Assembly: GCA_050114795.1 (NCBI GenBank)
Contig: JASFRS010000117.1
Location: 1 to 7,357 of the forward strand
From: JASFRS01 sp050114795
GTDB taxonomy: Bacteria; Pseudomonadota; Alphaproteobacteria; Sphingomonadales; CAKZYD01
Reading direction: 5' to 3'
Length of the DNA stretch: 7,357 nucleotides
The notes below the pieces were generated by a model that searched no databases, was not told where the DNA came from, and worked only from the letters and a program-made list of their open reading frames with translations. The position numbers and the translations under genes were made by a program. Below, piece after piece: positions 1 through 6,557 of this stretch (the first letter of the stretch is position 1; every line of letters begins with the position of its first letter).

Positions 1-820
1 CGCGTCTTGAGAGATTGGCTAATATATCGCTGCATCGATTAGCCTGGCTTTCTAGCAACTGTAAATCTTCACGCAGGGCTTCATCGTCGGTGCGTTCCCG
101 CAGTAATTCCTTGCTAATCAGAGTAATGGTGCCAAGGGGTGTGCCTAATTCATGTGCAGCAGCGGCAGCTAAAGACCCAAGGGCGGATAATTTCTGTTCT
201 TTCGCCAGCGCCGTTTGGGTGGCGACAAGCGCTTGTGCTCTTTTCCGCGCTTCGTCAGAGACACGCCAAGCATAGGTGGTAATAAAGGCCATGGCGATAG
301 CTAGCGCGACAACAACACCCCATAAATAAACAGCGCTTAAATTCAAAATCTCCCCGCCCCAAGGTAATGGCAGGTGATAGCTTGCCAAAAAACTCAAACT
401 AGCGAAGGCGAGGAGTAACAGAAATACGGTCGAGCGCGCTGACAATATTGTTGCGGAAATCGTGACCGGCACCAGGATGAGGACGGAAAACGGATTTTGC
501 AGACCGCCTGTGAGATAAAGCAAAGTCACCAATTGCACTAAATCGACGGCGAGCTGAAAACTGGCCTGCTTACCTGTTAATTGCTGTCCACGAGGATAAT
601 GAAGCAGGAGTATTCCATTAAATGCCGCTAACCCAATAACAGCGGCCCAGGATGGAATGAGTGCAAAGGGAAACTCCAAAAACAAGTCGACGAACAACAG
701 CGCTGCTGATTGACCACCGACTGCAGCCCAGCGCAGATTTGCTAGTGTCTTTAGTCGAACGCCAGGGGCTGAACGATCACGTCCGGCCCAGATGTCCATT
801 TGTTCCTGTGTGTCGGTCAT
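1..820 (-). CDS. regB: RegB/PrrB/ActS-family redox sensor histidine kinase, partial (C-terminus beyond the left edge)
   Basis: This is the membrane sensor kinase of a RegB/RegA two-component system, which in alphaproteobacteria responds to the redox state of the quinone pool and controls respiration, photosynthesis and carbon or nitrogen fixation genes. I translated 273 codons from ATG at 820 to the edge with no stop. The N-terminal half is hydrophobic, consistent with the six-helix RegB membrane domain. It contains GGLQNPF (residues 105-111), matching the GGxxNPF quinone-sensing heptapeptide of the family. The H-box AAAAHELGTPLGTI follows, with the phosphorylated His at residue 223. Cys263 lies exactly 40 residues later, the same spacing as His225 and the redox-active Cys265 of Rhodobacter capsulatus RegB. 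The ATPase domain is outside the window. The 820 start is preceded by AAAGG at suitable spacing; an in-frame ATG at 835 has no well-placed ribosome site. No regA gene is present in the window. Family identity is near certain. Confidence 0.93.
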   Translation of the reverse strand, partial: MTDTQEQMDIWAGRDRSAPGVRLKTLANLRWAAVGGQSAALLFVDLFLEFPFALIPSWAAVIGLAAFNGILLLHYPRGQQLTGKQASFQLAVDLVQLVTLLYLTGGLQNPFSVLILVPVTISATILSARSTVFLLLLAFASLSFLASYHLPLPWGGEILNLSAVYLWGVVVALAIAMAFITTYAWRVSDEARKRAQALVATQTALAKEQKLSALGSLAAAAAHELGTPLGTITLISKELLRERTDDEALREDLQLLESQANRCSDILANLSRR

Positions 821-893
821 AAACGGCCTTTGCATTCACCTTTCCCCGGGGTATCACCCTTTATCTAGCATGTTCGGTGAAAAAAGCAGGTCT

Positions 894-1520
894 ATGAAAT
901 ATAATGTGACAAAATGGCATTTCATCCGCCATGCCCCAGTGATTGGGGCGAGTTCAGTCGTCTATCAAACGGCGGACGAGCCTGCAGATGTTTCCAATAG
1001 CTTGGCATTTGCCGGATTGGCTCAAGGGCTGCCAAAAGATGCGATCTGGTTGGTCAGCCCTTTAAAGCGTGCCCAAGCAACTGCCCAGGCTATTCGCGAA
1101 CAGGGGTTGGAGCCAAAGCACTGGATTGATGAAGCAGGTCTTGAAGAACAGCATTTCGGTGACTGGCATGGCATGGCTGTGGATGACATCCGTAAGGATG
1201 TATCCGAACATCAACCCCATAAGTTCTGGTTTGCGCCCGCTACATTGCGACCCTCAAAAGGGGAAAGTTTTGTGGATGTTATGGCGCGGGTCAAAATGGT
1301 GTTGGAAGAGCGCACCAAGGAATATGAAGGCGAAAATATTGTCGCTGTCTGCCATGGTGGTGTTATTCGTGCAGCTCTTGCACTGGCTTTAAACCTGGAC
1401 CCGGAAGTTGCATTGGGGATTAGTGTAGAAAATCTATCCCGAAGCCGGATAGATCATTTACCCGGCCCCGGTTTAGGTGGGGATTGGCGCTGCGTCTATT
1501 TAAACGCACGCCCAACGTGA
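894..1520 (+). CDS. Histidine phosphatase family protein (phosphoglycerate mutase-like)
   Basis: A 208-residue member of the branch-1 histidine phosphatase superfamily, which removes phosphate through a phospho-histidine intermediate. Visible catalytic parts are the RHA form of the RHG motif (Arg12, nucleophile His13), the second arginine in SPLKRAQ (Arg59), the acid region LEEQHFGDWHG (about residues 83-93), and the second histidine in VCHGG (His154). The length fits a minimal single-domain member. Its substrate cannot be read from the sequence; relatives include alpha-ribazole phosphatase (CobC) and broad sugar-phosphate phosphatases. The open frame extends upstream to 792, but that would overlap the divergent regB start and add residues unlike the family. 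ATG at 894 follows AGCAGG, and ATG at 870 is an alternative. Its stop directly abuts the stop of the convergent ankyrin gene. Confidence 0.88.
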   Translation: MKYNVTKWHFIRHAPVIGASSVVYQTADEPADVSNSLAFAGLAQGLPKDAIWLVSPLKRAQATAQAIREQGLEPKHWIDEAGLEEQHFGDWHGMAVDDIRKDVSEHQPHKFWFAPATLRPSKGESFVDVMARVKMVLEERTKEYEGENIVAVCHGGVIRAALALALNLDPEVALGISVENLSRSRIDHLPGPGLGGDWRCVYLNARPT

Positions 1521-2102
1521 TCAGCTCTCGGATTCGGCGTCACGGATCAATTTTTCCATCCGGCGATCGCGGGAATTAATGGCATGGTCTAAAGCTGTCC
1601 GGCCAGAAGAATCCGAGATATTCAAGTCTGACCCTGCGCTCAACAAAGCCTTAGCGACGCGGAATTGGCGGGCACGTACGGCTTTCATCAATGCGGTTTC
1701 ACCAAAACCGTCTGTAATATTCGGGTCGGCTTTTTGGCCAAGAAGGAATTTTACAGCATCGGTTTCGCCGCGTTCGGCAAAATGCATCAATACGGTTTTA
1801 CCATCGCTGCGGTTAGCAATATTAATATCCGCATCATGCTTCAATAAAAGCGCTACCCATCCGATGCCGCCTTGTTGCGCAGCGAGGTAAATAGCAGGTA
1901 CGCCCTCACCATCCCGAACATTGGGATATTGCCCGTTGGTGAGTTTTTCGCGCACGGCAAAGGCATCTTGTTCCTTAATCGCTTTGATGAACTCATAGCG
2001 TTCGGAATATTGCTGTGCTTGGGCGCCTGTGACGATGTTAAGCGTTGCTATGCCAAGCCCTGCAAGTGTCGCCAATTTTTTCAGTGCAGATACTAAAGTC
2101 AT
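1521..2102 (-). CDS. Exported ankyrin-repeat protein
   Basis: A 193-residue protein with an N-terminal signal peptide: a lysine-containing start, a hydrophobic stretch at about residues 11-25, and a likely cleavage after GAQA (residues 26-29). The mature part is made of ankyrin repeats, with clear units at about 66-97, 100-131, 133-164 and 166-191. These carry the usual TALxxA, LL-x-xGAD and N-I turns, and a degenerate first repeat lies at about 35-62. Ankyrin repeats bind partner proteins and have no catalytic residues, so it probably acts as a periplasmic binding or scaffold protein. The periplasmic ankyrin protein AnkB of Pseudomonas, linked to peroxide resistance, is a possible analogue, but that is inference. 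The start is supported by GGAAGGA six bases upstream. The gene diverges from the SenC operon and converges with the phosphatase gene without a gap. Confidence 0.9.
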   Translation of the reverse strand: MTLVSALKKLATLAGLGIATLNIVTGAQAQQYSERYEFIKAIKEQDAFAVREKLTNGQYPNVRDGEGVPAIYLAAQQGGIGWVALLLKHDADINIANRSDGKTVLMHFAERGETDAVKFLLGQKADPNITDGFGETALMKAVRARQFRVAKALLSAGSDLNISDSSGRTALDHAINSRDRRMEKLIRDAESES

Positions 2103-2151
2103 CTGGGGTCCTTCCCTAATCCTGCCTCAGTCGGTGCGCCCATTTGTCCCT

Positions 2152-2168
2152 ACTGTCTTATCGACAGT
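2152..2168. promoter_or_regulatory. Perfect 6-bp inverted repeat, candidate operator
   Basis: ACTGTC, five bases (TTATC), GACAGT. It sits in the 141-bp region between the divergent ankyrin and senC genes. It overlaps the candidate -35 box of the senC promoter, so a protein bound there could block that promoter. It could equally act on the ankyrin gene. The regulator is unknown, and one short palindrome can arise by chance. Confidence 0.35.
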
Positions 2169-2189
2169 TAGTTTCACGCGTCCTATATA
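2161..2189 (+). promoter_or_regulatory. Candidate sigma-70 promoter of the senC operon
   Basis: TCGACA at 2161-2166 differs from the TTGACA consensus by one base. A 17-bp spacer follows, then TATATA at 2184-2189. A second possible -10, TATAAA at 2194-2199, lies a little downstream with a poorer -35. The region is AT-rich and lies 55 bp upstream of the chosen senC start. Confidence 0.45.
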
Positions 2190-2243
2190 AAGGTATAAAC
2201 TGAAATTTTCCAGTATTTGAGATGGCAAGCTAAAGAGATTGTG

Positions 2244-2876
2244 ATGAAAAACCGTAGCCTTGTGATTGGTCTTTGGGTTGTGGCTTTGGCGGCGCTTGGT
2301 GGCTTTATCGGATATAAAATGCGAGGGGGAGAGCCTGCTGCCATTTCCGCAGGCGTTGTCGAGCGCCCTGTGGAGGAAAGCACCATAACGATCGGTGGCC
2401 CCTTTGAAATGGTCAATCACAGGGGTGAAAGGGTAACGCAGGAGGATTTTAAAGGTGTTTATACGCTGATTTTCTTCGGCTACACTTTTTGCCCCGACAT
2501 CTGCCCCTTTGAACTCGCAACCATGAGCCAGGCGCTTGATATTCTCGAAGAACAAGGCCATTCGCTGGATAAAATTCAGCCTGTCTTTGTCTCCGTCGAT
2601 CCGGAACGGGACGATGTAGAGGCTCTGGCTGCTTATATGCCGGCCTTTCATCCAAAATTCATTGGCCTGACAGGCAGTGTTGACCAGGTTAAGACTATGA
2701 TGCGTGCCTATAATATCTATGCTTCCAAAGCGCAAAGCGATGCATCGGCAGATTATCTGATGAATCACAGCAGTCTTATTTATCTCATGGGCCCAGATGG
2801 GAATTTCATCCGCTATTTCCCGCCGAAAAGGCCGCCTGAAGAACTGGCAGCGGGCTTGGCCGAGTTTCTGCAATGA
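2244..2876 (+). CDS. senC: SCO1/SenC-family copper chaperone
   Basis: A 210-residue thioredoxin-fold protein anchored in the inner membrane and facing the periplasm. SCO proteins deliver copper to, or reduce, the CuA or CuB sites of cytochrome oxidases. A transmembrane anchor spans about residues 5-24. The copper ligands are visible: Cys83 and Cys87 in FCPDICPFE, and the distal His175 in MNHSS. FVSVDPERDD, another family signature, is at about residues 115-124. The length is normal. The frame opens at a TTG at 2217, but ATG at 2244 is preferred because AAAGAG stands at good spacing before it and the extra residues precede the anchor awkwardly. Its stop overlaps the next start (ATGA), implying translational coupling. 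In Rhodobacter, senC sits beside regB and regA; here it is about 1.4 kb from regB with two genes between. Confidence 0.95.
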   Translation: MKNRSLVIGLWVVALAALGGFIGYKMRGGEPAAISAGVVERPVEESTITIGGPFEMVNHRGERVTQEDFKGVYTLIFFGYTFCPDICPFELATMSQALDILEEQGHSLDKIQPVFVSVDPERDDVEALAAYMPAFHPKFIGLTGSVDQVKTMMRAYNIYASKAQSDASADYLMNHSSLIYLMGPDGNFIRYFPPKRPPEELAAGLAEFLQ

Positions 2877-3301
2877 AGGATTTCTGGCGGCATAAAAAAC
2901 TTGATGAAATGAGCGCCAAGGAATGGGAAAGCCTGTGTGATGGCTGCGGCAAATGTTGTTTAAACAAGCTCATCGATGAAGATGATGAGGTGCTTTATAC
3001 CAATGTCGCCTGCCGCCTGCTTGATGGCGATTGTGTACGCTGTACCCGCTATGAAAGCCGGTTTCGTCTGGTTCCCGACTGTGTACGCCTCACGCCGGAG
3101 ACGGTTGGGAAATTAAAATGGCTCCCATCCACGTGTGCCTATCGCCTCCTAAATGAAGGCCAGGACTTACCGGACTGGCACCCTTTGGTCAGTGGCCGCC
3201 CTGAAAGTGTTGTGGAGGCAGGTATTTCCGTACAAGGCCGGGTGATTTCAGAACGTGATGCGGGGCCGCTTGAACATCACCTGGTGGATTGGGCGGATTA
3301 A
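2873..3301 (+). CDS. ycgN: UPF0260 (YcgN-type) cysteine-cluster protein
   Basis: A 142-residue cytosolic protein that resembles E. coli YcgN along most of its length, including FW...LDEMS-EWESLCDGCG-CCL, YTNVACR, PDC, WLP-TCAYRLL-EG-DLP-WHPL. Nine cysteines lie at 22, 25, 28, 29, 47, 54, 57, 70 and 88. The CxxCxxCC cluster and the later cysteines suggest a metal or iron-sulfur site of the YkgJ/UPF0153-like type. The biochemical role of the family is not established, so no function is assigned. The start overlaps the senC stop by four bases, and the next gene begins six bases after its stop, placing it in the middle of a likely three-gene operon. Confidence 0.92.
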   Translation: MKDFWRHKKLDEMSAKEWESLCDGCGKCCLNKLIDEDDEVLYTNVACRLLDGDCVRCTRYESRFRLVPDCVRLTPETVGKLKWLPSTCAYRLLNEGQDLPDWHPLVSGRPESVVEAGISVQGRVISERDAGPLEHHLVDWAD

Positions 3302-3306
3302 AGCCT

Positions 3307-4017
3307 ATGGCGCAAACGCTACGGGTTATTTCCTCCCCTTTTGGTCCGTGGTTCGTTGGATATCAGCGCAGTACTGCGGTAGACCAAAGTCATTTAAGCA
3401 TCAATGGCCGAAAACGCGCTATCACCTTAAAGGTTCCCAAAACCGCACCTATTCAAGATGTTGATACTGCTTTTGCTCTAAGAGAAGCTTGGATTGAACG
3501 CTTTATTGAACATTTAAGTGCACCCAGGCGCCGATTTTTAAGACCTGGGACGAGCATATCGTTTAAAGGGGAAAGCCTGCACCTCAACCATGACCCAGTG
3601 TTGCCTAATGGAGTTCAATTCGATGGGGAGAGCTTGCATATTGGTGGCCATAAATCGACATGGCGGGATAACCTGGAACGCTGGTTAAGGGGCGAAGCGC
3701 GCAAAGCATATTCAGAAGCTGTTCAAGGCTATGCTCAGCAATTGGGTGTAGAGCCAAAACGCATTGCTATTCGGGATACAAAAAGCCGCTGGGGGAGCTG
3801 TTCCACATCCGGAACATTATCGTTTTCCTGGCGTGCCATCATGGCACCGCCCCCTGTTCTTCATTATCTCGCGGCTCATGAAGTTTCTCATATGCACCAT
3901 ATGAACCACAGCGCTGCATTTTGGACGCAGGTTGGGGAATGCCAATCGGATTGGGCCTTGTGGCGTTACTGGCTTCAACTTCATGGCATGGAATTAATGA
4001 GCCTGAGGCTGCGTTAA
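3307..4017 (+). CDS. YgjP-like (DUF45, SprT-type) zinc metallopeptidase
   Basis: A 236-residue protein of the YgjP/DUF45 family of predicted zinc metallopeptidases. The C-terminal part has HEVSHMHHMNH, giving HExxH ligands His191 and His195, catalytic Glu192, and third ligand His201. This is followed by SAAFW, as in the usual H-x-NHS-xxFW pattern. The second family signature, RWGSCS, is at residues 161-166. The N-terminal third is a beta-rich extension that I do not recognise in detail. No signal peptide or membrane segment is seen, so it is probably cytosolic. The true substrate is unknown for the family. ATG at 3307 is chosen, with GGA/AAAG upstream. A TTG at 3289 is in frame but lies inside the preceding gene. 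The stop TAA shares a TTAA palindrome with the stop of the convergent penicillin-binding protein gene. Confidence 0.9.
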   Translation: MAQTLRVISSPFGPWFVGYQRSTAVDQSHLSINGRKRAITLKVPKTAPIQDVDTAFALREAWIERFIEHLSAPRRRFLRPGTSISFKGESLHLNHDPVLPNGVQFDGESLHIGGHKSTWRDNLERWLRGEARKAYSEAVQGYAQQLGVEPKRIAIRDTKSRWGSCSTSGTLSFSWRAIMAPPPVLHYLAAHEVSHMHHMNHSAAFWTQVGECQSDWALWRYWLQLHGMELMSLRLR

Positions 4018-5858
4018 TTGCGGTTGAACAGTCGGTCGAACAAACCCCGTTCATCAGTTTGTCCAAAGGTGAGAGGCTGAACAGGCAATCCGGCGCTGGC
4101 TTGGCGGACATAATCAGCCCAGATGCGCGCAGGTAATCGCCCACCAGATAGACCTTTGACGGCTGTACCATCATCTCGCCCAACCCAGACGCCCACAACC
4201 ATATCCGCGGTGAAGCCTATGAACCAGCCATCCCGGCCGTCTTGGCTGGTTCCTGTTTTGCCGGCTGCTGGGCGTCCGGGATTTGCTTGTTTTCCAGTAC
4301 CTGTTGTTATGACCCGTTCCAACATTTTCGTCATCTGTGCAGCAACAGCCGGATCAAGCACAGGCGCTCCGCTTCCTTTGCGCGCTTTATTTCCATAGAC
4401 CCGAACCAGATTGCCGCCCCGTGCCAAAGCCGCATAAGCCTGGGTGAGCTCCAGCAAAGTCATTTCAGATGTTCCCAAAGCAACACTGGGATGTGGGGTG
4501 ATGTCGCTTGTCACGCCCAGGCGTTTTGCCATTGCAATCACGTTATTGCGTCCAACCCGTTCTGAGACTTTAACAGCAATGCTGTTATAGGATTTGGCTA
4601 GAGCATCATTCAGACTAATATTTTCCCGCGAGAAGCTTCCCCAATGATTGCGTGGTGCCCAGCCTTCAAATCGGATGGGGCTGTCCCGCATGGTTGATGC
4701 GGGGTCCAAGCCGGCCTCAAGCGCGGTCAGATAAACGAATAATTTAAAAGCCGAGCCCGGCTGTCGCAAAGCCTGCGTCGCGCGGTTAAAGACGGTCTTG
4801 GAATAATCGCGCCCGCCGACCATGGCTGCGATGGAACCATCAGGGCGTATTGCGATAATTGCTGCTTCCAGCCCTTCGTTCGACGGTCCGGCCAAATGGC
4901 TTGTAATCACATTTTCAGCAATGGTCTGAGCCTTGATATCCAAAGTGGATTCAATAACTTGAGCCCCTCCATCCCGGGCTACTTCGCTGACAACCCAGTC
5001 TGTAAAATAGCGCGCGCGGCTTCCGTTTTCATGAGACTGAAATGCAATGGGAATGTCAGTAATGGCCTGCGCTTGTTCCTGGTTTAAATAACCTGCTTCG
5101 ACCATGGCGGCCAAAACCACACTACCCCTATCAAGCGCTGCTTGCGGATCGGTTGTTGGGGCAAGGCGCGATGGGGCCTTAACCAATCCGGCTAACACGG
5201 CCGCTTCCCCATAATCCAGGTCGCGGGCGGATTTGTTGAAATAGAGTTTCGCCGCTGCATCAATTCCATAAGCGCCACCGCCCAAATAAACGCGATTGAG
5301 ATAGAGACTTAAGATTTGCTCTTTCTCATATTCCCGTTCCAAGGCGAGGGCGAGCAGCGCTTCCCGGGCCTTTCGGGTGAAGGTGCGTTCGGGGGTCAGG
5401 AAAAGATTTTTAGCCAGCTGCTGAGTGATGGTTGAACCGCCCTGCACCAAACGTCCGGCTTTAACATTGGCAAAGGCTGCTCTTAAAATGCCATAGACAT
5501 CAATGCCGCCATGATCGAAAAATCGGCGGTCTTCAATAGCCACAATGGCCTGCACCATTTGCGGTGGAATCTCGTAAAAAGGCAGGACTTCACCTCTCAC
5601 CCGTCCATAGCGTGCCAGCAAGCTTCCATCATTAGCCAGGACTTCAATTGGCGGCTTACCCGGCGGTTGAGCGAGGATGTCCACATCAGGCAAGTCACGA
5701 GATAGCCAGAAAAGAACACCTGAGAAAAACACGGCGCCAAGCAAAGCTACGCTGAACACTGTACTGATAATGCGAACAAGGCGCTGCCGTAACGGGCGTT
5801 TCACCTTCTTTGTTTTGCGTTTCTTCGGTGTCGAACGTTTCGACGGGGCTTTGGCCAC
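4014..5858 (-). CDS. Class A penicillin-binding protein (PBP1A-like transglycosylase/transpeptidase)
   Basis: A bifunctional peptidoglycan synthase that polymerises lipid II glycan strands and cross-links the peptides in the periplasm. With a GTG start at 5858 it has 614 residues. A very basic cytosolic tail (KKRKTKKVKR) precedes one transmembrane segment at about residues 26-52. The GT51 glycosyltransferase domain follows, with EDRRFFDHGG (catalytic Glu109), GGSTITQQLAKN (about 140-151) and the EQILSLYLNRVYLG stretch. The transpeptidase domain has SAFK (Ser369, Lys372), SYN (423-425) and KTGTS (534-538). It is compact for PBP1A, and the inserted OB-like domain of longer homologues looks absent or reduced. 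The frame extends to ATG at 6005, but that start would lie inside the divergent TetR gene. GTG at 5858 has GGAG eight bases upstream. ATAATA at 5893-5898 reads TATTAT on this strand, a possible -10 box. Confidence 0.93.
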   Translation of the reverse strand: MAKAPSKRSTPKKRKTKKVKRPLRQRLVRIISTVFSVALLGAVFFSGVLFWLSRDLPDVDILAQPPGKPPIEVLANDGSLLARYGRVRGEVLPFYEIPPQMVQAIVAIEDRRFFDHGGIDVYGILRAAFANVKAGRLVQGGSTITQQLAKNLFLTPERTFTRKAREALLALALEREYEKEQILSLYLNRVYLGGGAYGIDAAAKLYFNKSARDLDYGEAAVLAGLVKAPSRLAPTTDPQAALDRGSVVLAAMVEAGYLNQEQAQAITDIPIAFQSHENGSRARYFTDWVVSEVARDGGAQVIESTLDIKAQTIAENVITSHLAGPSNEGLEAAIIAIRPDGSIAAMVGGRDYSKTVFNRATQALRQPGSAFKLFVYLTALEAGLDPASTMRDSPIRFEGWAPRNHWGSFSRENISLNDALAKSYNSIAVKVSERVGRNNVIAMAKRLGVTSDITPHPSVALGTSEMTLLELTQAYAALARGGNLVRVYGNKARKGSGAPVLDPAVAAQMTKMLERVITTGTGKQANPGRPAAGKTGTSQDGRDGWFIGFTADMVVGVWVGRDDGTAVKGLSGGRLPARIWADYVRQASAGLPVQPLTFGQTDERGLFDRLFNRN

Positions 5859-5941
5859 CTTGGTTACTCCAGCTCTTCCCAAGCCTGTCCTGATAATATG
5901 CGCGGACTTTAAGCCTCTCCCTGTGGCAAAAGCAAGGCAGG

Positions 5942-5970
5942 TTGACAAACCGAACGTTCGTTCGTATACA
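5942..5970 (+). promoter_or_regulatory. Sigma-70 promoter of the TetR-PPOX operon
   Basis: A consensus -35 TTGACA at 5942-5947, a spacer of exactly 17 bp, and a -10 TATACA at 5965-5970. The predicted transcript would start near 5977, leaving a leader of about 14 nt before the ATG at 5991. AAGGA at 5979-5983 serves as ribosome site. The spacer is mostly occupied by the inverted repeat listed separately. Confidence 0.8.
5951..5964. promoter_or_regulatory. TetR-type operator: CGAACG-TT-CGTTCG inverted repeat
   Basis: A 14-bp inverted repeat, perfect apart from the two central bases. It also contains the fully self-complementary CGAACGTTCG at 5951-5960. It lies wholly between the -35 and -10 boxes of the tetR promoter, so a bound dimer would exclude RNA polymerase. 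GAACG-NN-CGTTC half-sites are typical of several TetR-family regulators. The natural reading is autorepression by the adjacent regulator. Because this 132-bp region is shared, the divergent PBP gene might also be affected. Confidence 0.75.
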
Positions 5971-5990
5971 GATTGTGAAAGGACAGGACG

Positions 5991-6557
5991 ATGGCGAAGC
6001 AGCATAGTAAACGCACCCAGGTGGTCGAAGATGTGGCGATGGTTTTTCGGGATAAGGGCTATGAAGGTGCCAGCTTAAGTGATTTATCGAGAGCGACAGG
6101 TTTAAGCCGGGCCAGCCTTTATCATCATTTTCCTGGTGGCAAAGAAGATATGGGCCGCGCAGCCATGGCTCAGGTCGGACAGAAATTTGCCCAATTTGTC
6201 GTTGCGCCTTTAAGCAACAGTGGTGACCCACAATCGAGATGGAATGCCATGGTGGACGGAATGTCGCGCTTTTATAAGGAAGGTCCTCTGGCCTGCCTCA
6301 CCAACACTATGACCATGGGGGATGGTCATGAACTGTTTCGTGAAACGATTGCGCAATCCCTAATTGCTTTGCAACACCGTGCAGCAGCTCTTCTAAAAGA
6401 AGCAGGCGTTGAGGGTGAATTGGCAGAACAAAATGCGGAAGATGCGCTTATCACTCTGCATGGTGCACTGATCGTTGGGCGTGTTGAGGATAATATCGCA
6501 GTGTTTGACCGGGCAATGGATCGGTTAAAAGCACGGTTTCAGGAGTATGTTGCATGA
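5991..6557 (+). CDS. TetR/AcrR-family transcriptional regulator (YxaF/LmrA-like)
   Basis: A 188-residue TetR-family regulator, normal in length. The N-terminal DNA-binding domain contains the helix-turn-helix ASLSDLSRATGLSRASLYHHF (about residues 27-47) followed by PGGKEDM. The FPGGKE form rather than FxSKE points to the YxaF/LmrA-like subgroup. The C-terminal ligand and dimer domain has GPLACLTNTMTMGDG at about 98-112, comparable to the CxxGTLALE-type segment of that group; Cys102 might be redox- or electrophile-sensitive, but this is inference. The inducer is unknown. A near-ideal promoter with an inverted-repeat operator lies directly upstream, which implies autorepression. The stop overlaps the start of the PPOX gene (ATGA), so the enzyme is very likely co-transcribed and controlled by this protein. 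Confidence 0.93.
   Translation: MAKQHSKRTQVVEDVAMVFRDKGYEGASLSDLSRATGLSRASLYHHFPGGKEDMGRAAMAQVGQKFAQFVVAPLSNSGDPQSRWNAMVDGMSRFYKEGPLACLTNTMTMGDGHELFRETIAQSLIALQHRAAALLKEAGVEGELAEQNAEDALITLHGALIVGRVEDNIAVFDRAMDRLKARFQEYVA

Noticed and set aside
15..275. 86-codon plus-strand frame at the left edge
   Set aside because: It is antisense to the RegB H-box region, whose motifs (AAAAHELGTPLGTI and Cys263) show that the minus strand is coding.
844..851. CCCCGGGG palindrome between regB and the phosphatase gene
   Set aside because: It is only 8 bp, does not extend on either side, and has no clear relation to promoter boxes.
792..893. Upstream extension of the histidine phosphatase to ATG 792
   Set aside because: It would overlap the regB start and add 34 residues without phosphatase-family character. 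Later starts are better placed just before the catalytic RHA motif.
2127..2873. 248-codon open frame antisense to senC
   Set aside because: It mirrors senC almost exactly. The senC frame has clear SCO motifs and a ribosome site, while the antisense product has no recognisable domain.
5695..6231. 178-codon minus-strand frame across the 5' parts of the PBP and TetR genes
   Set aside because: It overlaps two well-supported genes and the promoter between them, and the translation shows no family features.
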